Source: Pilaira anomala (lineage: Eukaryota > Mucoromycota > Mucoromycetes > Mucorales > Mucoraceae). Taken from it: a stretch of DNA of 64,000 bases. The DNA lies in contig JAIXMQ010000012.1 of NCBI GenBank assembly GCA_025716855.1, positions 1 to 64,000 on the forward strand. Direction: 5' to 3'. The notes below the pieces were generated by a model. The model did not search any database. It was not told the origin of the DNA and saw only the letters and a list, made by a program, of their open reading frames with translations. Shown piece after piece: positions 14,758 through 28,624 of the stretch. Each line of letters begins with the position of its first letter. Within the stretch, counting starts at the first letter, position 1. A program made the position numbers and the translations under genes.

Positions 14758-15487
14758 ATGTTTACTTCTAAAGCTTTTACTTCAATTAGATCTTTATCTA
14801 CTTTAACTCGTGTTCGCAAGTATATAAATGGTTATTATCAAATACCAAATTCTAAATTATTAACACACGTTATATTCTTATAGAAACGACAAAAGCTCCT
14901 GCTGCTATTGGACCTTATGGTAAGTATAAATATATATATAAAAAAAAGGGAAGGCTTAGTTTATCCAACATATTTTCTCACTTTTTTCTCCCTAAATCAA
15001 AGCTCAAGCAATCAAAGTTAATGGTATGGTCTATACCTCTGGGTCACTCCCAGTTATTCCCGAGACAGGTATGCTTAAACTAAATGAATTTCAAATTAAT
15101 CCTAATAAAAATCATTCTTCTTTTTTTCGTTAGGTAATGTAATTGAAGGTGGTATTACAGAACAAACACATCAAAGTTTATCAAATATTGCCGAGGTATT
15201 GAAGGCTTCGGGATCTGGTCTTGATAAGGTAGTAAAAACAACTGTCTTTTTAAAAGATATGAATGATTTTGTTGCTATGAATCAAGTATATGCCAAGGTA
15301 AGAAAAAAAAAAAAAACGTCATTTACTTAAATTTGTATAAATTAAGTAAAAAATACAAAATCTCATCTATTTTTTTTCCGTCTAGTTTTTTGATCAACAT
15401 CAACCTGCTCGTAGTGCAGTTCAAGTTGCTCGTCTCCCTAAAGATGTTGATGTAGAAATTGAATGTATCGCCGTTGCTAACGAATAA
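14758..15487 (+). CDS. MMF1: RidA/YjgF-family imine deaminase, mitochondrial (Mmf1-like)
   Basis: Five exons with short introns join in frame. The first 21 residues ([21 protein letters not shown]) are Arg/Ser/Thr-rich without acids, a typical mitochondrial presequence. The body is classic Rid[23 protein letters not shown], a LPVIPETG loop, [22 protein letters not shown], then [25 protein letters not shown], and [24 protein letters not shown]. The Arg that binds the carboxylate of the imine is the one in PARSAVQV. RidA enzymes hydrolyse reactive 2-aminoacrylate-type imines made by PLP enzymes. The presequence points to the mitochondrial paralog (yeast Mmf1) and not the cytosolic Hmf1. Confidence 0.9.
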
Positions 15488-15777
15488 TAAACATGTTGTT
15501 GCCTAGCAAATTATAGAATTAAACTTATTTGTTGCTACCCAACTTGTTGCTACCCAACAAATACATAAAATCATGCTTGCTTATAAAAAGTAATTAAATA
15601 AATAATAATGGCGTTCTTTTTTTTTTTTGATACAAGATAAATATACAGATCGTTTATTTGAGTAGTGGGTTGTGTGTATGTAGTTGTGTATGTGTGTGAT
15701 TATATTTAGAAAAGGTGAGTAGCTCCACCACTCTATATACAGGAAAAAAAAAAGGTACAAGATTAAAGTTTGTTCTT

Positions 15778-16145
15778 CTAATAATTACAAATATTTTCTG
15801 TTTTTACCTCAATAGCTTCCATTTCTGCTTCAGAAATAGGTGCACGACGATAACGAGAAGGTAACTCGGCGAATTCTAAAGAACCAGTGTTTGCCTTGGG
15901 AGCAGCAGACTTGGCAGGAGCAGCAGGTGTTGCCTTGGAGGCTTCAGCAACATGCTTAACAAGATTAGCAGGAGTCAAAGGATGAGGACCAGTATGGTGA
16001 GTTGCATCTACATAATTTTATTTTCTTTTAAACATCTCGGTATATAAAACATATTTTCTAGTTTACCTTTCCAAAGCTTAGCTCTGGAACCAACAAATTG
16101 AATCATAGGCTTATGAACAGCACGTAATGTAGTAGAAGGTTGCAT
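15778..16145 (-). CDS. KGD4: 2-oxoglutarate dehydrogenase adaptor subunit Kgd4 (MRPS36 family)
   Basis: Two exons. The first ends after RAKLWKD across the intron, and joining gives MQPSTTLRAVHKPMIQFVGSR at the N-terminus and ELPSRYRRAPISEAEMEAIE at the C-terminus. These are the two hallmark blocks of Kgd4/Ymr31: the MIKFVGxR-like start and the FELPxRYRxxPIxExEMExI tail. The middle is an Ala/Pro/Lys linker. Kgd4 attaches the E3 subunit to the E1-E2 core of the mitochondrial 2-oxoglutarate dehydrogenase complex. It was formerly mistaken for a small ribosomal subunit protein. Length (about 100 residues) fits the family. Confidence 0.88.
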
Positions 16146-16988
16146 ATTAAATATGTTTATGGTAAAAAAGAAAAAAAGAAAAACCAGGGCATTTACTTTT
16201 TTACCCCAGATTTTTTAAGCACCCTTTTTTTTTTCAAAATCCTTTATCAATAGTTAAAGTTAAGCCGTCCACGTGACTCAACAAATATCTCGAAAGAGGT
16301 TTCTTTCTTAAAAGGAGGAGGACTTTCTAAGCTAAAAAAAAACTAAAAAGGGCGTTTTTGATAAAAATTGCTACTTAATTGCCACAAGTCTTTTCTGGGC
16401 GTTTTTTTTTCAGTTAGGAGAGTATAAACAAGATACAACTAAATAATTAACACATGCATGAAGATGCTTATGTCATTATTATTACATAACATCTTGTTTT
16501 TAAATACGGCATCACATATTTTTATGTGATGGCGAGCTTCGCTTGCTAAAGGTCACCTCACCACTAGCGAATTCTGACAGAATATATCTTCCCTATCCAA
16601 TACATGCAATATGCAAAGAAAAGAGCATTTGCCATTGAGATTTCCTAGGCAATAAATCACTTCTTTCTGATAAAGTAATTAGAACTTTGATATGACTTAC
16701 CACTGGCAGCATGTTTTATGTAGTTATTTATTTCTTGAAACATTCTTTTGTATGAATAAGGTATATAGTCAAACAAAAGATTAGGAGGAGGGTATTGATA
16801 AGGAAGATTTATTTTGAAACAATATAATAGAGAAAGTGAAAGAAAAAGAATGAAAAAAAAAAGAAGGATGAAACTAAATAGAAATCTGTTTGTATTGCGT
16901 GTGAAAAAAGAAGTCAATAACAATCAAGTGAGTGGAAGTTGAATTTGGAGGAAAACTCTCTAGGGCGGGTAACGTTTTCTCTTTTATA
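16146..16988. other. Divergent promoter region with a GC-richer island
   Basis: It lies between KGD4 (minus) and HUS1 (plus). Most is AT-rich. The stretch 16525-16590 has about 50% GC, a small perfect-looking hairpin (GCGAGC-TTC-GCTTGC) and box C/D-like elements. See the separate finding. An 88-codon minus-strand frame at 16657-16923 is low complexity and is not called. Confidence 0.4.
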
Positions 16989-18073
16989 ATGTCATTTTCA
17001 GCAAGCATTAGGGACCATATTGGCTTTTCAGGTCATTTATATATTCAAAAAGAAAGAAAGAAAGAGAAAGTGTTATTAACGAATACTTGTAGACTTGGCA
17101 ACGTTTGCTAAGAAAATTGGAGATAACTGTGTATTTCGGTTTGATCTAGATCAAGTTGAATTAGCCATGTTCACTGCGGGTAGTGTTTCCACTATGGGGT
17201 TTATGTAAGTAGAACTAAAATATACAACAATAGATAATTAACAAACTTTTTTTTTTCTCTCATAGTACTTTAGAAACAGTAAAAAGACAAATTTTAAACG
17301 TTATTTTCTATAGTGAATTGAACTGATATATTTCTTTTGGGTAGGATGCATTGTTTACAAGATACAGGGTAGAAGAAGCTATCAATCTACAAGTGCATTC
17401 ACGAGACCTAAGACAAATGACGAACGCAGTAAAACGATGTAACTTTACAAAAATAACATTAAAAGAAAGAGGAGGGGAAGAGAACGAGAGATACCTTGAA
17501 TTTAGATCAGAATCGACCACAGTGGGTGGGTCAACAATTGAAGAAGTTGGGGAACTGACTGTGAATTTACTTACGGACCGAGAGGCTGTTCAAATAAGAG
17601 AGCCAGGTAAAATCTCACCGGATGTGTGTTTAAGTCTTGAACCTTTATGTGAATATGTTAATTTTGTTACACGTCTTTCGGCCAAGATACCAGCGATTAC
17701 AATATCAGCATCAGCGAATGGAGAGTTTCGTTTAGAGCTTTCGGGACCTAACGTGGTAGCGGAACATGTAAGTACTGGATTATCCAAGCCAGAACTTGGT
17801 AAGTGTAATATATATAACCTCGAGGTTGAATTGAATGTTGATATTCCGTATTTAGATGTGGAGATTCCAATGCCCGAGGATATGGATCAATTATTTAAAG
17901 TACGTGTACGATCAAAACATTTAGCAAATGTATTTAGTTGTGAAGAACTGGATGTAAAGTATACGTATGTTTCCATTGCAGATAATATGCAAATTGTTTT
18001 CTTTATTTTCTTTAATTTACAAGGAAGGACTCAAAACTCTTTAACTGTACATGTGCCCCTCTTTGTAGAATAA
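16989..18073 (+). CDS. HUS1: Checkpoint clamp subunit Hus1
   Basis: Exons: 16989 to about 17031, about 17093-17203, a short exon at about 17267-17279, then about 17345-18073. The first donor appears to be G|GTCATT, a weaker site. The product is about 300 residues, as expected for Hus1, a PCNA-fold subunit of the Rad9-Hus1-Rad1 DNA-damage clamp. Sequence marks: DLATFAKKIGDNCVFRF, LDQVELAMFTAG, DALFTRYRVEEAINLQVHSRDL, LKERGG, then the second lobe LTVNLLTDREAVQI and the interdomain and C-terminal strands ending SLTVHVPLFVE. Rad1 is the main alternative. The IRDHIGFSD...LATFAKK start and the DALFTRYRV block favour Hus1. Confidence 0.8.
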
Positions 18074-18169
18074 AAAAATCGGTCTCTTAAATGAGCTATT
18101 TTAAAAAGTAGAAAAATATTTGTTCTTTCTCTTCCTCTCTCCTCTTTTTTGTTATAAAAATATAAACAA

Positions 18170-18673
18170 ATGTGTAAACATATCCTTAACGCTCAGGTAC
18201 TTGTTTAAAATTATATTGAGACGAAAAATTTTATTCCTCATCACTCATTTTTTTTTTAAAAAAAAGGTAGCTATTCGTGCACCCTGTTGTAAAAAGTGGT
18301 TCGATTGTGCAGAATGTCATGCAGCAGTCTCTGATCATCCTTTAAGAAAAACGGATGAAATGGTCTTTGCTTGTAAGAAATGTAAAAAAGTGTTTCGTAA
18401 AGACATGACGTACGTAAAAAAAAAAAAAAAAAAAATTAAATTTACAGAAAACTAATGAACAAACTACATAGTGATTATGAGGAAGAAGATGAGTTTTGTC
18501 CTCACTGTGATAACCAATATGTAATTGAAGCACTTATTCCTGAAGCAACTATTGGTATTGAAACAGAAGATGTTCGTGTAGATAACAGAGTGGTCAAGGA
18601 TGATCGTTTAAGGGCAAAGCAAGAGCAAGTGTCAAGTATATTCCAAATTGATGGATCTCATATGATGGGTTAA
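18170..18673 (+). CDS. CHY-type zinc-finger protein (Hot13-like)
   Basis: Three exons: MCKHILNAQ, then VAIRAPCCKKWFDC..., then DYEEEDEFCPHC.... The joined protein has the CHY zinc-finger pattern: CKH at the start, APCCKKWFDCAECHAAVSDHPL, FACKKCKKVFRK, and a last CPHC pair. This spacing of Cys and His residues binds three zinc ions. In yeast Hot13 a similar protein acts in the mitochondrial intermembrane space with the Mia40 import pathway. In plants and animals the CHY module precedes a RING in ubiquitin ligases, but no RING is present here (about 130 residues in total). The intron before VAIRAP ends with a T-run/A-run palindrome. Confidence 0.85.
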
Positions 18674-18731
18674 ACTATTTAGAAATAAAATGAAGTGAAT
18701 TATTTATTATTATTAGTTGGGGATGATTTAC

Positions 18732-18734
<3 letters not shown>

Positions 18735-18766
<32 letters not shown>

Positions 18767-18781
18767 TGTGTGTGTGTGTGT
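18735..18781. repeat. Compound (AG)n-(TG)n microsatellite
   Basis: About fifteen AG units pass directly into about nine TG units. The repeat sits in the short gap between the convergent CHY and coiled-coil genes. Confidence 0.95.
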
Positions 18782-18852
18782 TATAAAGAGTAAAAAAAAA
18801 AAAAAAATAGTGTGATTCGTATGTAAAATAGATGAAAAAAAAATAAGAGATA

Positions 18853-20116
18853 TTATTTTTTAGCAAGAGAGCTTAAACCGTTATGGTTATCAAATAACAT
18901 GCGTAATCCTTGTTGAGGTTTTAATAAAGTAGATTGTGGACCTAATGGAGGAGATTGGATATAATTACTTCTTTTAGTACTACTAGTAGAAACCATTGAA
19001 CCCATATCATCATCATCTGTATTATAAAATGAGATGATACTATTTCTTCGGGAAGTACTGGTAGAAGAGGAAGATTTTACTAATCTAGGTTCTTGTAACA
19101 TATGAATTGTACCTTGAGCCTGCTCAAGCATTTGTGTATATTCAAACATACGTTTTATCACATCATGTACACTTCCTTTTTGTTCTCGCTGTTGATTCTC
19201 AATTGAGACTAATCTACCTTGTAATTGACTATTCTCATAGACTACGGAAGCTAAATCAGAATACATATTTCGAATTGCTTGTGTGGCAAATACATCGGAT
19301 TCTTTTTGTGTCTTTACTGCTCTCTCTAATAAAACTTGTAAATTCACATTAACTTCTTCTGTGGCAGTCAAATCTTGTTCTATCTCGGCTAATGCATATT
19401 ATCAAAAATATATTCTATTTAAAAAAAGTTATACATATATTTTTTTACTTACATACTCTATCTTTGGATTTTTCCTATACTTGTAAAAGATTATTTAGTC
19501 ATACCATGGAAATTTAAAATCAATTCATAAAAACTTACTAAATCTACTGAAATACCATCCATTTGTTTCACTAATCCCTCCATATTACGTCTAAATTCAG
19601 CTAATTCTTCTCTTGCTTGTTCCATTTCACGTAGAAATTGAATTCTTTCGGTAGCGTCTAATGAATTGGTGCGTTCTTGTTGTGTAATTGAAGGTGTTGA
19701 AACAGAACATATAGGCTTTTTATAATAATTTAGTTTTATTTTTAATTTTATTTTTTCGTATTTTATATATACCTTTACATCATCTTGAATACGGTAGTTG
19801 TAATCGTCTTTATAAAAATCCTTGCAAGATTCCGTTACACTGGATCTACGTTCAAGAAAGTAGGGTTCTTTTTTTTTTTTTTTAAAAAAAAAAAGAGGTT
19901 ATTTTTCAATGTCATTTAAGCTTTTTTTAAATTTTTATTTTTTAATATTCATCTTTTTTTTTTTTTTTTTATTACCTGAATCACTACTGGAAGGTTTAAT
20001 ATGATGACCGAAGGTCTATACAGAAAAAGAAAACAGTTTGTAAATAATTAAAGATATTAGAAGTAAGGAAATAAGGAAATATAATTAATTACTTGTGAAG
20101 TCACTTCGGAATCCAT
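18853..20116 (-). CDS. Coiled-coil hypothetical protein
   Basis: About six or seven exons. The first codes for MDSEVTSQ from ATG 20116. Later exons give a short TFGHHIKPSSSDS segment, an ERRSSVTESCKDFYKDDYNYR segment, a helical block (TERIQFLREMEQAREELAEFRRNMEGLVKQMDGISVDLV), and the last exon with long heptad-like helices (VNLQVLLERAVKTQKESDVF..., NSQLQGRLVSIENQQREQK). A Ser-rich tail ends NGLSSLAKK. It is probably a cytoplasmic scaffold. I do not recognise the family. Small exons and the poly-T/poly-A intron at about 19870 make the exact 5' model uncertain. Confidence 0.6.
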
Positions 20117-20137
20117 TTATTGCTTCATACGGTAAAG

Positions 20138-20192
<55 letters not shown>

Positions 20193-20765
20193 GAGAGAAA
20201 GGGAGTATAAGAGAAGGGCAAGGCTACAAGTGTAAATTTTAATTTTTTTTTTTTTTTTTTTTTTTACTCTCCCGCTTCCTAAACAGAAATTTGTGACGCA
20301 AAATGAAGCAAGTGTTATTTGTTATCATTTGACCTATATCAAGAGGGAATGTAATCTACACATGATATCATTGATATTTAATAGAAAAGACAAAGAGAAA
20401 AGAAGAATAGAAGAGTTACTTTTAGGTTCATTTTGCAAAAAAAAAGAATTGTATTAAAATAGGTGACCTCTCTCTTTTGTAGTGTAGTTATTTTTGAATC
20501 TCCCCTAAAAAGAAAGACAGAGAGAGAGAGTTGAACTTGAAAGAGAAAAGCAAAATCCTCTATTTTCATATACACATGAGGACGATTACTTTGATATGTT
20601 AATTCGTGTCCTACCAACTGTGTAAAAAAAGACCTTTGATAATTTCCAAATTTAGTTCACACAGATCACTCTCGGTGTGTAAAAACGGAACTTGTATATA
20701 TTCAAAAACTCTTTTTTCCTCTCTCTTTCTTTCTTTTTTTTTTTTTTTAACTTCAATAAAACACG
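20117..20765. other. Divergent promoter region with (GA)n repeat
   Basis: A GA/GAAA repeat covers about 20144-20208, followed by a 23-T tract near 20250 and pyrimidine-rich leader sequence before the MAPK start. Such GA repeats upstream of a plus-strand start are often GAGA-type promoter elements; that is inference. Confidence 0.6.
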
Positions 20766-22612
<1,847 letters not shown>

Positions 22613-22754
22613 AAATGCAAAAGGGCAGGGTGTGACTGTATGTATATACACTCACAATTTGTATTTTCCCCACAAATATATCTTAACAAAAACCTTTTTT
22701 TTTATTTTTTCCCTTTTCTCTCTTTCTTTTATTATAAACTTTGCATAAAAAAAA

Positions 22755-24481
22755 ATGTCCAACTTTACAGCTGTAAAAATAAATAAATAAATGAAGTCTC
22801 TTTTTTTTTTTGATATATTAATATCTCCTTTTTTTATAATAGACCACACCACCCGAAGCACCACTTCGTGTCAACGCACTTCGCGTTTTAGGTACTGAGT
22901 CCACTCGTACTTCCTTCTTAAACAGTCTTACAGGTAACGTCTTTCATGCTGCCACCACCGAAGAACTCTTGAACAAAGTCAACACTATGGCCGCTCAGTT
23001 ACAAAAGCATGAAATCTTTGATGAAATCAAAATTTACTTGGATACCAACCGCGAAATCCCAGATACCGTCGATATCACTCTTCATTTAAAGGAAAAAGAT
23101 AAAGGTTTATTCCAAACCAAGGTGAATGTAGGTGATAACCAAGCTGAATTGGTAAGTAAATCCCTTTTTCTTTTCAAAAAAAAAAAGAGAGAGAAAAGAG
23201 ATAAATAACTGGTTTATATGTATAGAATGGTGGTGTAGGTTTACGTAACGTCTTTGGTGGTGCTGAATACCTTTCTACAAACTTTTCTTTTGGTAACCGT
23301 ACAAAGGCTGCTGTTGAGGTAGGAATAAAAAATAGAGTTTTAAAAACATGCATACCAATGTTTATTTAGGGTGTTTTCGAAACTCCTTTCCGTGGTAATG
23401 CCAACACAAAAATTGGTGTCTTTGTAAACGGTTCTATTAGAGACCATTCTCAAATCAACGCTTTCAAGGAAAGTGCTAAAGCCACTGGTATCCGTTTCAA
23501 GGTAAAAAATAGAGAGAGAGAGAGAGAGGGATAAGGGACTATGATATTAATGGATTATCATATTTTAGGGTTTGACTACATATGGTGAACACCAAGTTTC
23601 TTATGTCATGACCGATAGAGACGTTACCGCATTATCTACTGCTTCCATCTTGTAAGATCATGACACTTTATTTACGTCATACATATAATTAATTTTTTAT
23701 TATTACTATATATTATCCAGTGTTCGTAGCCAATCTGGTTCAAATCAAAAACAATCTGTCTGTCATTCATTCGTACGTGATAAGCGTGATAGTCCTACTC
23801 TTCCTACTCAAGGTCATTTTATTGCTATTCACCAAGAATTAGCTGGCTTAGGTGGTCGTGGTGATGCCAGTTTCTTAAAGCATGAATTAAACGCTTCTTT
23901 CCATCAACCTTTATTAAACTGTGGTGAATCCAAGGCTGTCTTCAGTACTTCCGTTCGTGCTGGTCTTTTCACTTCCATCTTGGACGCTCCTGATAAGTCG
24001 CCCAAGTTATCCGATAGATTTTATTTAGGTGGTCCCTTATCTGTTCGTGGTTTCAAGATGGGTGGTATTGGTGCAAGAGAAGGCAGTAAGTATATTTATT
24101 ATATAAATATAATGTGTGTGTGTGTAGTTTCTATACTTATTCATTTTTTTTTAAAAAAAATTAGATGATGCTGTTGGTGGTGAAGGTTATTGGGCTGCTG
24201 GTGCCAGTTTAATCGGTTCAATTCCTGGATTATCTCATTTACCTGTAAAGGCTCATGCATTTGCTAATGCCGGTAGTATTGTCACAAATGCTTTAGGTGT
24301 CAGCCTTGGTGAGACTGTAAACGCATTAACAGAATCTCCTCGTACTTCCATCGGTTTAGGTCTTATCTTCCACCATAGCATTGCCAGAATGGAACTTAAT
24401 TATTGTATACCTTTAAGATACAGCAGTACTGATTTACCTGAACCAAAATTCCAATTTGGTTTTGGTCTTAACTTCTTGTAA
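22755..24481 (+). CDS. SAM50: Mitochondrial sorting and assembly machinery subunit Sam50 (Tob55)
   Basis: The start is at ATG 22755 (MSNFTA), joined over a short intron to TTPPEAPLRVNALRVLG. About seven exons, roughly 440 residues. An N-terminal POTRA domain (VNALRVLGTESTRTSFLNSLTG to EIFDEIKIYLD) is followed by a 16-stranded Omp85 barrel with many alternating strands (GVFETPFRG, VSYVMTDRDVTALSTASI). The diagnostic barrel lid loop LGGPLSVRGFKMGGIGAREG carries the (V/I)RG(F/Y) motif. It closes with FQFGFGLNFL, ending in the C-terminal aromatic of a beta-signal. Sam50 inserts beta-barrel proteins into the outer membrane. It starts only about 140 bp after the MAPK stop. Confidence 0.95.
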
Positions 24482-24880
24482 AAAAAAAAATATACATTTA
24501 TATATATATATAAAAAAAAAGATTTATACACATGCACATACATTTTTATAATAAATAATTTGAATCGAAATGAAATGTTGGAAAAAAAAAGGATGATATT
24601 GCTTATATACATGTATTTAAAATCTCACATAACACATTCTTTTAAGAAGCTTAAAATCCCCAATTCTCACTGTTCTGAAAAAGGAAAAAGGAAAAAGAGA
24701 AGGAAATATACTATGATGAATATTATTAAGAATATAACTATTACGGAGAGAAAGAGAAGGCCGAAGAATATGCAACACTTAATTATGTATGCATACGCCA
24801 TATGTCGTCTATCAATATAAAAAGAGAAGGAGAAGTGGAAAGTTTTTCTTTTCTCTTTTTATACATATTTTATCGGTTAA
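24482..24880. other. Short intergenic region, no gene seen
   Basis: The SAM50 3' end and the promoter of the Cys-rich secreted protein. An 86-codon frame at 24560-24820 is Lys/Met/Ile-rich AT noise. Confidence 0.45.
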
Positions 24881-26088
24881 ATGAGGCTTACTTTGGCTAC
24901 TTTGTTCGTTTCAGCTACTTTTGCTGTTGTTACTGCTGCTCCCCCAAAGAAGCGTGCTTTGGAAGAACCAACAGAGATTTGTATCCAGTCCATTGTCCCT
25001 TGGTATATAATTTGCATAATTACAATATTATATGTAAATTAATATCTTTTTGTGTAATAGTCCTGCAGAATGTCCATACTCTTGTATTTATCCTGACTTA
25101 CCTTGTCCTAAGCAATACCAACCTTCATGTCCTGTGTAAGATACTTATTGATTCTTTACAGATATTTCTGTCATTAAACTTATATATATATATATATATA
25201 TCCTTAGTTTTATCACTCCTATTCAACCTGAACAAGAGATTTGTCCTGCTGTCATAGTTCCCTGGTAAGAGGCGTATAAATTCTATATTATTTAAAAGCT
25301 AACTATTCTATTGAATTATAACCAGTCCTGCGGAATGTCCAAATTCATGTATTTATCCGGATTTACCTTGTCCTAAGCAATACCAACCTACATGCCCTAC
25401 GTAAATAAAAGAAGGGACACAACCATTAAATAAAATTCTGTTATCTAAATTTTAATTATAGTGTTGCTGTTCCTCCTGTTAAACCTGAGCCTGAGATCTG
25501 TATCCAGTCTATTGTTCCTTGGTAAAAAAAAAGCCTTCTTATAAAAAAGAATAAGATCGTAAAAAAAATAATAATAATAATAATCGTTTTTGATTTGTAT
25601 ATAGTCCCAAAGCCTGCCCAAATACATGTATTTACCCTGATTTACCTTGCCCTAAACAATATAAACCTACATGCCCAAAGTAGTAACATCAAATATTAGA
25701 ATAATTTATATTTATTTAACATTTATTTTCTTTTACAGAATTGTTATTGCTCCACCCAAAAAGGAGCCAGAAATTTGTATTACCTCCATTGTCCCATGGT
25801 AAGCCTCTTATATATTATTATTATCTTTTATAAATTAATCAATTATGGTCGTAGTCCCAAGGAGTGTCCTAGATCATGCATTTACCCTGATTTACCTTGT
25901 CCCAAACAATACAAACCTAGATGTCCTACGTAAGTTTTTACTCTCACACAATGTATCTTTTTGCTTAAAAAAAAAAATCTCTCTCTTTTTTTTATATATA
26001 TATTAGAATTTCTCTTTTCCCTCCCGTATTATCAGTACCTGTGCAATCTAAAATTAATTCTATTAATTCTGCTCCAATTTCATCTTAA
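24881..26088 (+). CDS. Secreted Cys-rich protein built from four duplicated exon pairs
   Basis: Residues 1-20 are a clear signal peptide (MRLTLATLFVSATFAVVTAA). A Lys-Lys-Arg site follows that suits Kex2-type processing. The mature part repeats four times a unit of a linker (for example PEICIQSIVP) plus a Cys module CPxxCPxxCIYPDLPCPKQYxPxCP. Nine exons were resolved. The four Cys-module exons (25061-25135, 25326-25400, 25605-25679, 25855-25929) are each exactly 75 bp, and the linker exons between them are 57, 60 and 60 bp. All introns split a codon after its second base, so every internal exon is symmetric. The Pro/Cys-rich modules suggest a disulfide-bonded wall or extracellular protein. 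Function unknown; no family recognised. Confidence 0.85.
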
Positions 26089-27187
26089 TAAGAATAAATC
26101 TAATTTTACCCCACATTCTTGAAAGTATCAGTCTATAGTTTAACATTTCGATCATGATAATTGATTTGTCTTCCTTAGGGTGTTTCTATAACTACTGCGA
26201 ACTTTAATTCGCATTAAATGAGTATTTATTGAATATAGATCTCTTGTTTGCACGTTAACCGGTAGCTTGTAATACACAACAAAAAGAATTAACCATGTTT
26301 GTACATCCTATGAAGATCCAAATATGAAAGGATTCCCACACTAAAGTAATCGGTCCTTACATAATCCAAAATCAGCTAAATATATTTCAAATATGAAGGG
26401 TTTAGCTTTTTAGGCCGTTTACACATAAATCACAGCAGAAAAAAGAAGAACGCACAGGGTTCTTAATGTTCTAATGATTTCTTCTTTATTCTCACCTGTT
26501 ATATGACTTTGACGTATAGATTGTTTTCTTTAATAATACCTTTGTATTTACATGTAGTAGTTTACATATAATCGTTGATTTGATTATAATTGTCCAAGCT
26601 GATTTTTTTTTTTTTTTACATGTACATAGACTGATGAATGAAACAGAAACTGATACCCATGATTTTGATTATTCAATAGACATGAATGAATGAAATAAAA
26701 GAAACAACTGAATCATGTGTTATTAAATTGAATGAATTTTGTTGGAGTATGTGTTTGTTTTTTTTTTTTTTTGTATTATAGGCTCATAGAGAATTTTATA
26801 CTGCATAGTTTAGTCTATTATTAGGACTCATAACATTATTTAAAAAAAAACAATAAAGATCCAAGATTATCTTTTGATGGATTAAACACAAAAGTTGAGT
26901 TTATAAAATGATTTTTGTGTGTAATAGATTATCGTTCACCAGAGCTGTAAGACAGGCTTTAGTATTTCATTGGCTTATTCAAATGCGGGTAATTTAATCT
27001 CAACGGTTTATAATTTTGATGGTTCAAATAGATTATCATGATCTAACAGTCTCAGCATAATATCTTGCCTAAAATTAGCATATATATAAAGCAGGAATTA
27101 TTTGTCTCTCTTTCTCTCTCTCTTTTTGTTATTGATTACTTTATACGTTATCTCCATTATATCTCTCTCTCTCTCCACTCTTAACAA
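26089..27187. other. Intergenic, 1.1 kb, no gene seen
   Basis: AT-rich spacer. It includes T-runs near 26605 and 26760, and CT-rich (TCTCTC) blocks at 27100-27178 immediately upstream of the homocitrate synthase ATG. The latter is probably its leader or promoter. Confidence 0.45.
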
Positions 27188-27323
27188 ATGTCTCAAAACG
27201 GTCTTCAAGCCAGTGGTAATAATCAACCCAAGGAAGGTATTTCCTCCCCTTATATGTCAAAGGATCCTTACTCGAATGTAAATAACTTTAAGATTATTGA
27301 ATCTACACTCAGAGGTAAATAAA

Positions 27324-27360
<37 letters not shown>

Positions 27361-28624
27361 TAAAACACTCATTTTTGTGTAGAGGGTGAACAATTCGCTA
27401 ATGCTTTCTTTACAACTGAAAAGAAGGTTGAAATTGCTAAAGCACTTGATGATATTGGTGTTGATTACCTTGAATTAACTTCACCAGCCGCTTCAGAACA
27501 ATCTCGTAATGATTGTAAAGTGATTTCCAACCTTGGATTAAAGGCCAAGATCTTAACACACGTCCGTTGTCATATGGATGATGCTAAATTGGCTATTGAT
27601 ACAGGTGTTGATGGTCTTGATGTGGTGATCGGTACCTCTAGTTTCCTTCGTGAATTCTCTCATGGTAAGGATATGGAGTATATTACCAAGCAAGCAATTG
27701 AGGTGATTACTTATATCAAGAGTAAGGGACTTGAAGTACGTTTCTCTACTGAAGATTCTTTCCGTTCTGATTTGGTTGATCTCTTAAGTATCTATAAGGC
27801 AGTTGATAAGATTGGTGTGAATCGCGTTGGTATTGCTGATACTGTTGGTTGTGCTAATCCTCGTCAAGTATATGATCTTGTAAAGACTTTAAGAAGTGTT
27901 GTAAGTTGTGATATTGAGTGTCATTTCCATAATGATACTGGTTGTGCTATTGCAAATGCTTATGCAGGTAAATATATTTATATACAGTGTGTGTGTGTGT
28001 GTCAATTTTACTAAAGCAGGAATTTTTTTTTAAATAGCTTTGGAAGCAGGTGCTACTCATATTGATACATCAGTTCTTGGTATTGGAGAACGTAATGGTA
28101 TTACACCTTTAGGTGGTCTCTTGGCTAGAATGTATACTGGTGATAAGGAATACGTAAAGACCAAGTATGATCTTACAAAGATTCGTGAAGTAGAAAATAT
28201 TGTTGCAGAAGCAGTTGAGGTGACAGTTCCATTCAACAATTATATCACTGGTTATTGTGCTTTCACACACAAGGCAGGTATTCATGCCAAGGCTATCTTA
28301 AATAATCCCTCTACTTATGAGATCTTGAACCCTCATGATTTTGGTATGACGCGTTATGTCAGTATTGGACATCGTTTAACTGGCTGGAATGCAGTCAAGA
28401 ACCGTGTTGAACAACTTGATTTAGATTTGACGGATGATGATGCTAAGGCGGTTACAAACAAAATTAAGGAATTAGCAGATGTTCGACCTCTTTCACTTGA
28501 TGATGTTGATGTATTACTTCGTTCTTATCATCATGCTAAGGCAGGTGGTGTTCATACTCATTTCCTTAAGAATATTGAAAAGCCTGAACATATTACCGCT
28601 ATTAGTGCTGAAGCAGTTGCATAA
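27188..28624 (+). CDS. LYS20: Homocitrate synthase
   Basis: Three exons. The first ([10 protein letters not shown]...) joins over an AT-repeat intron to [10 protein letters not shown], and the last two join across an intron after ANAYA. The product is about 430 residues. The HMGL/DRE-TIM barrel begins [14 protein letters not shown], holding the catalytic Arg and metal-binding Glu. [22 protein letters not shown] holds the metal His pair. [13 protein letters not shown] is the LeuA/homocitrate synthase signature, and [13 protein letters not shown] starts the C-terminal subdomain. It condenses acetyl-CoA and 2-oxoglutarate to homocitrate, the first and lysine-inhibited step of fungal lysine synthesis. 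No leader peptide is seen, so it may be nuclear or cytosolic as in yeast. Confidence 0.97.

Noticed and set aside
16657..16923. 88-codon hydrophobic minus-strand frame upstream of HUS1
   Set aside because: Poly-Phe/Leu/Ser stretch from T-rich DNA; no conserved-looking part apart from a short tail.
24560..25257. Frames overlapping the Cys-rich secreted gene
   Set aside because: They read through introns of the well-supported nine-exon gene.
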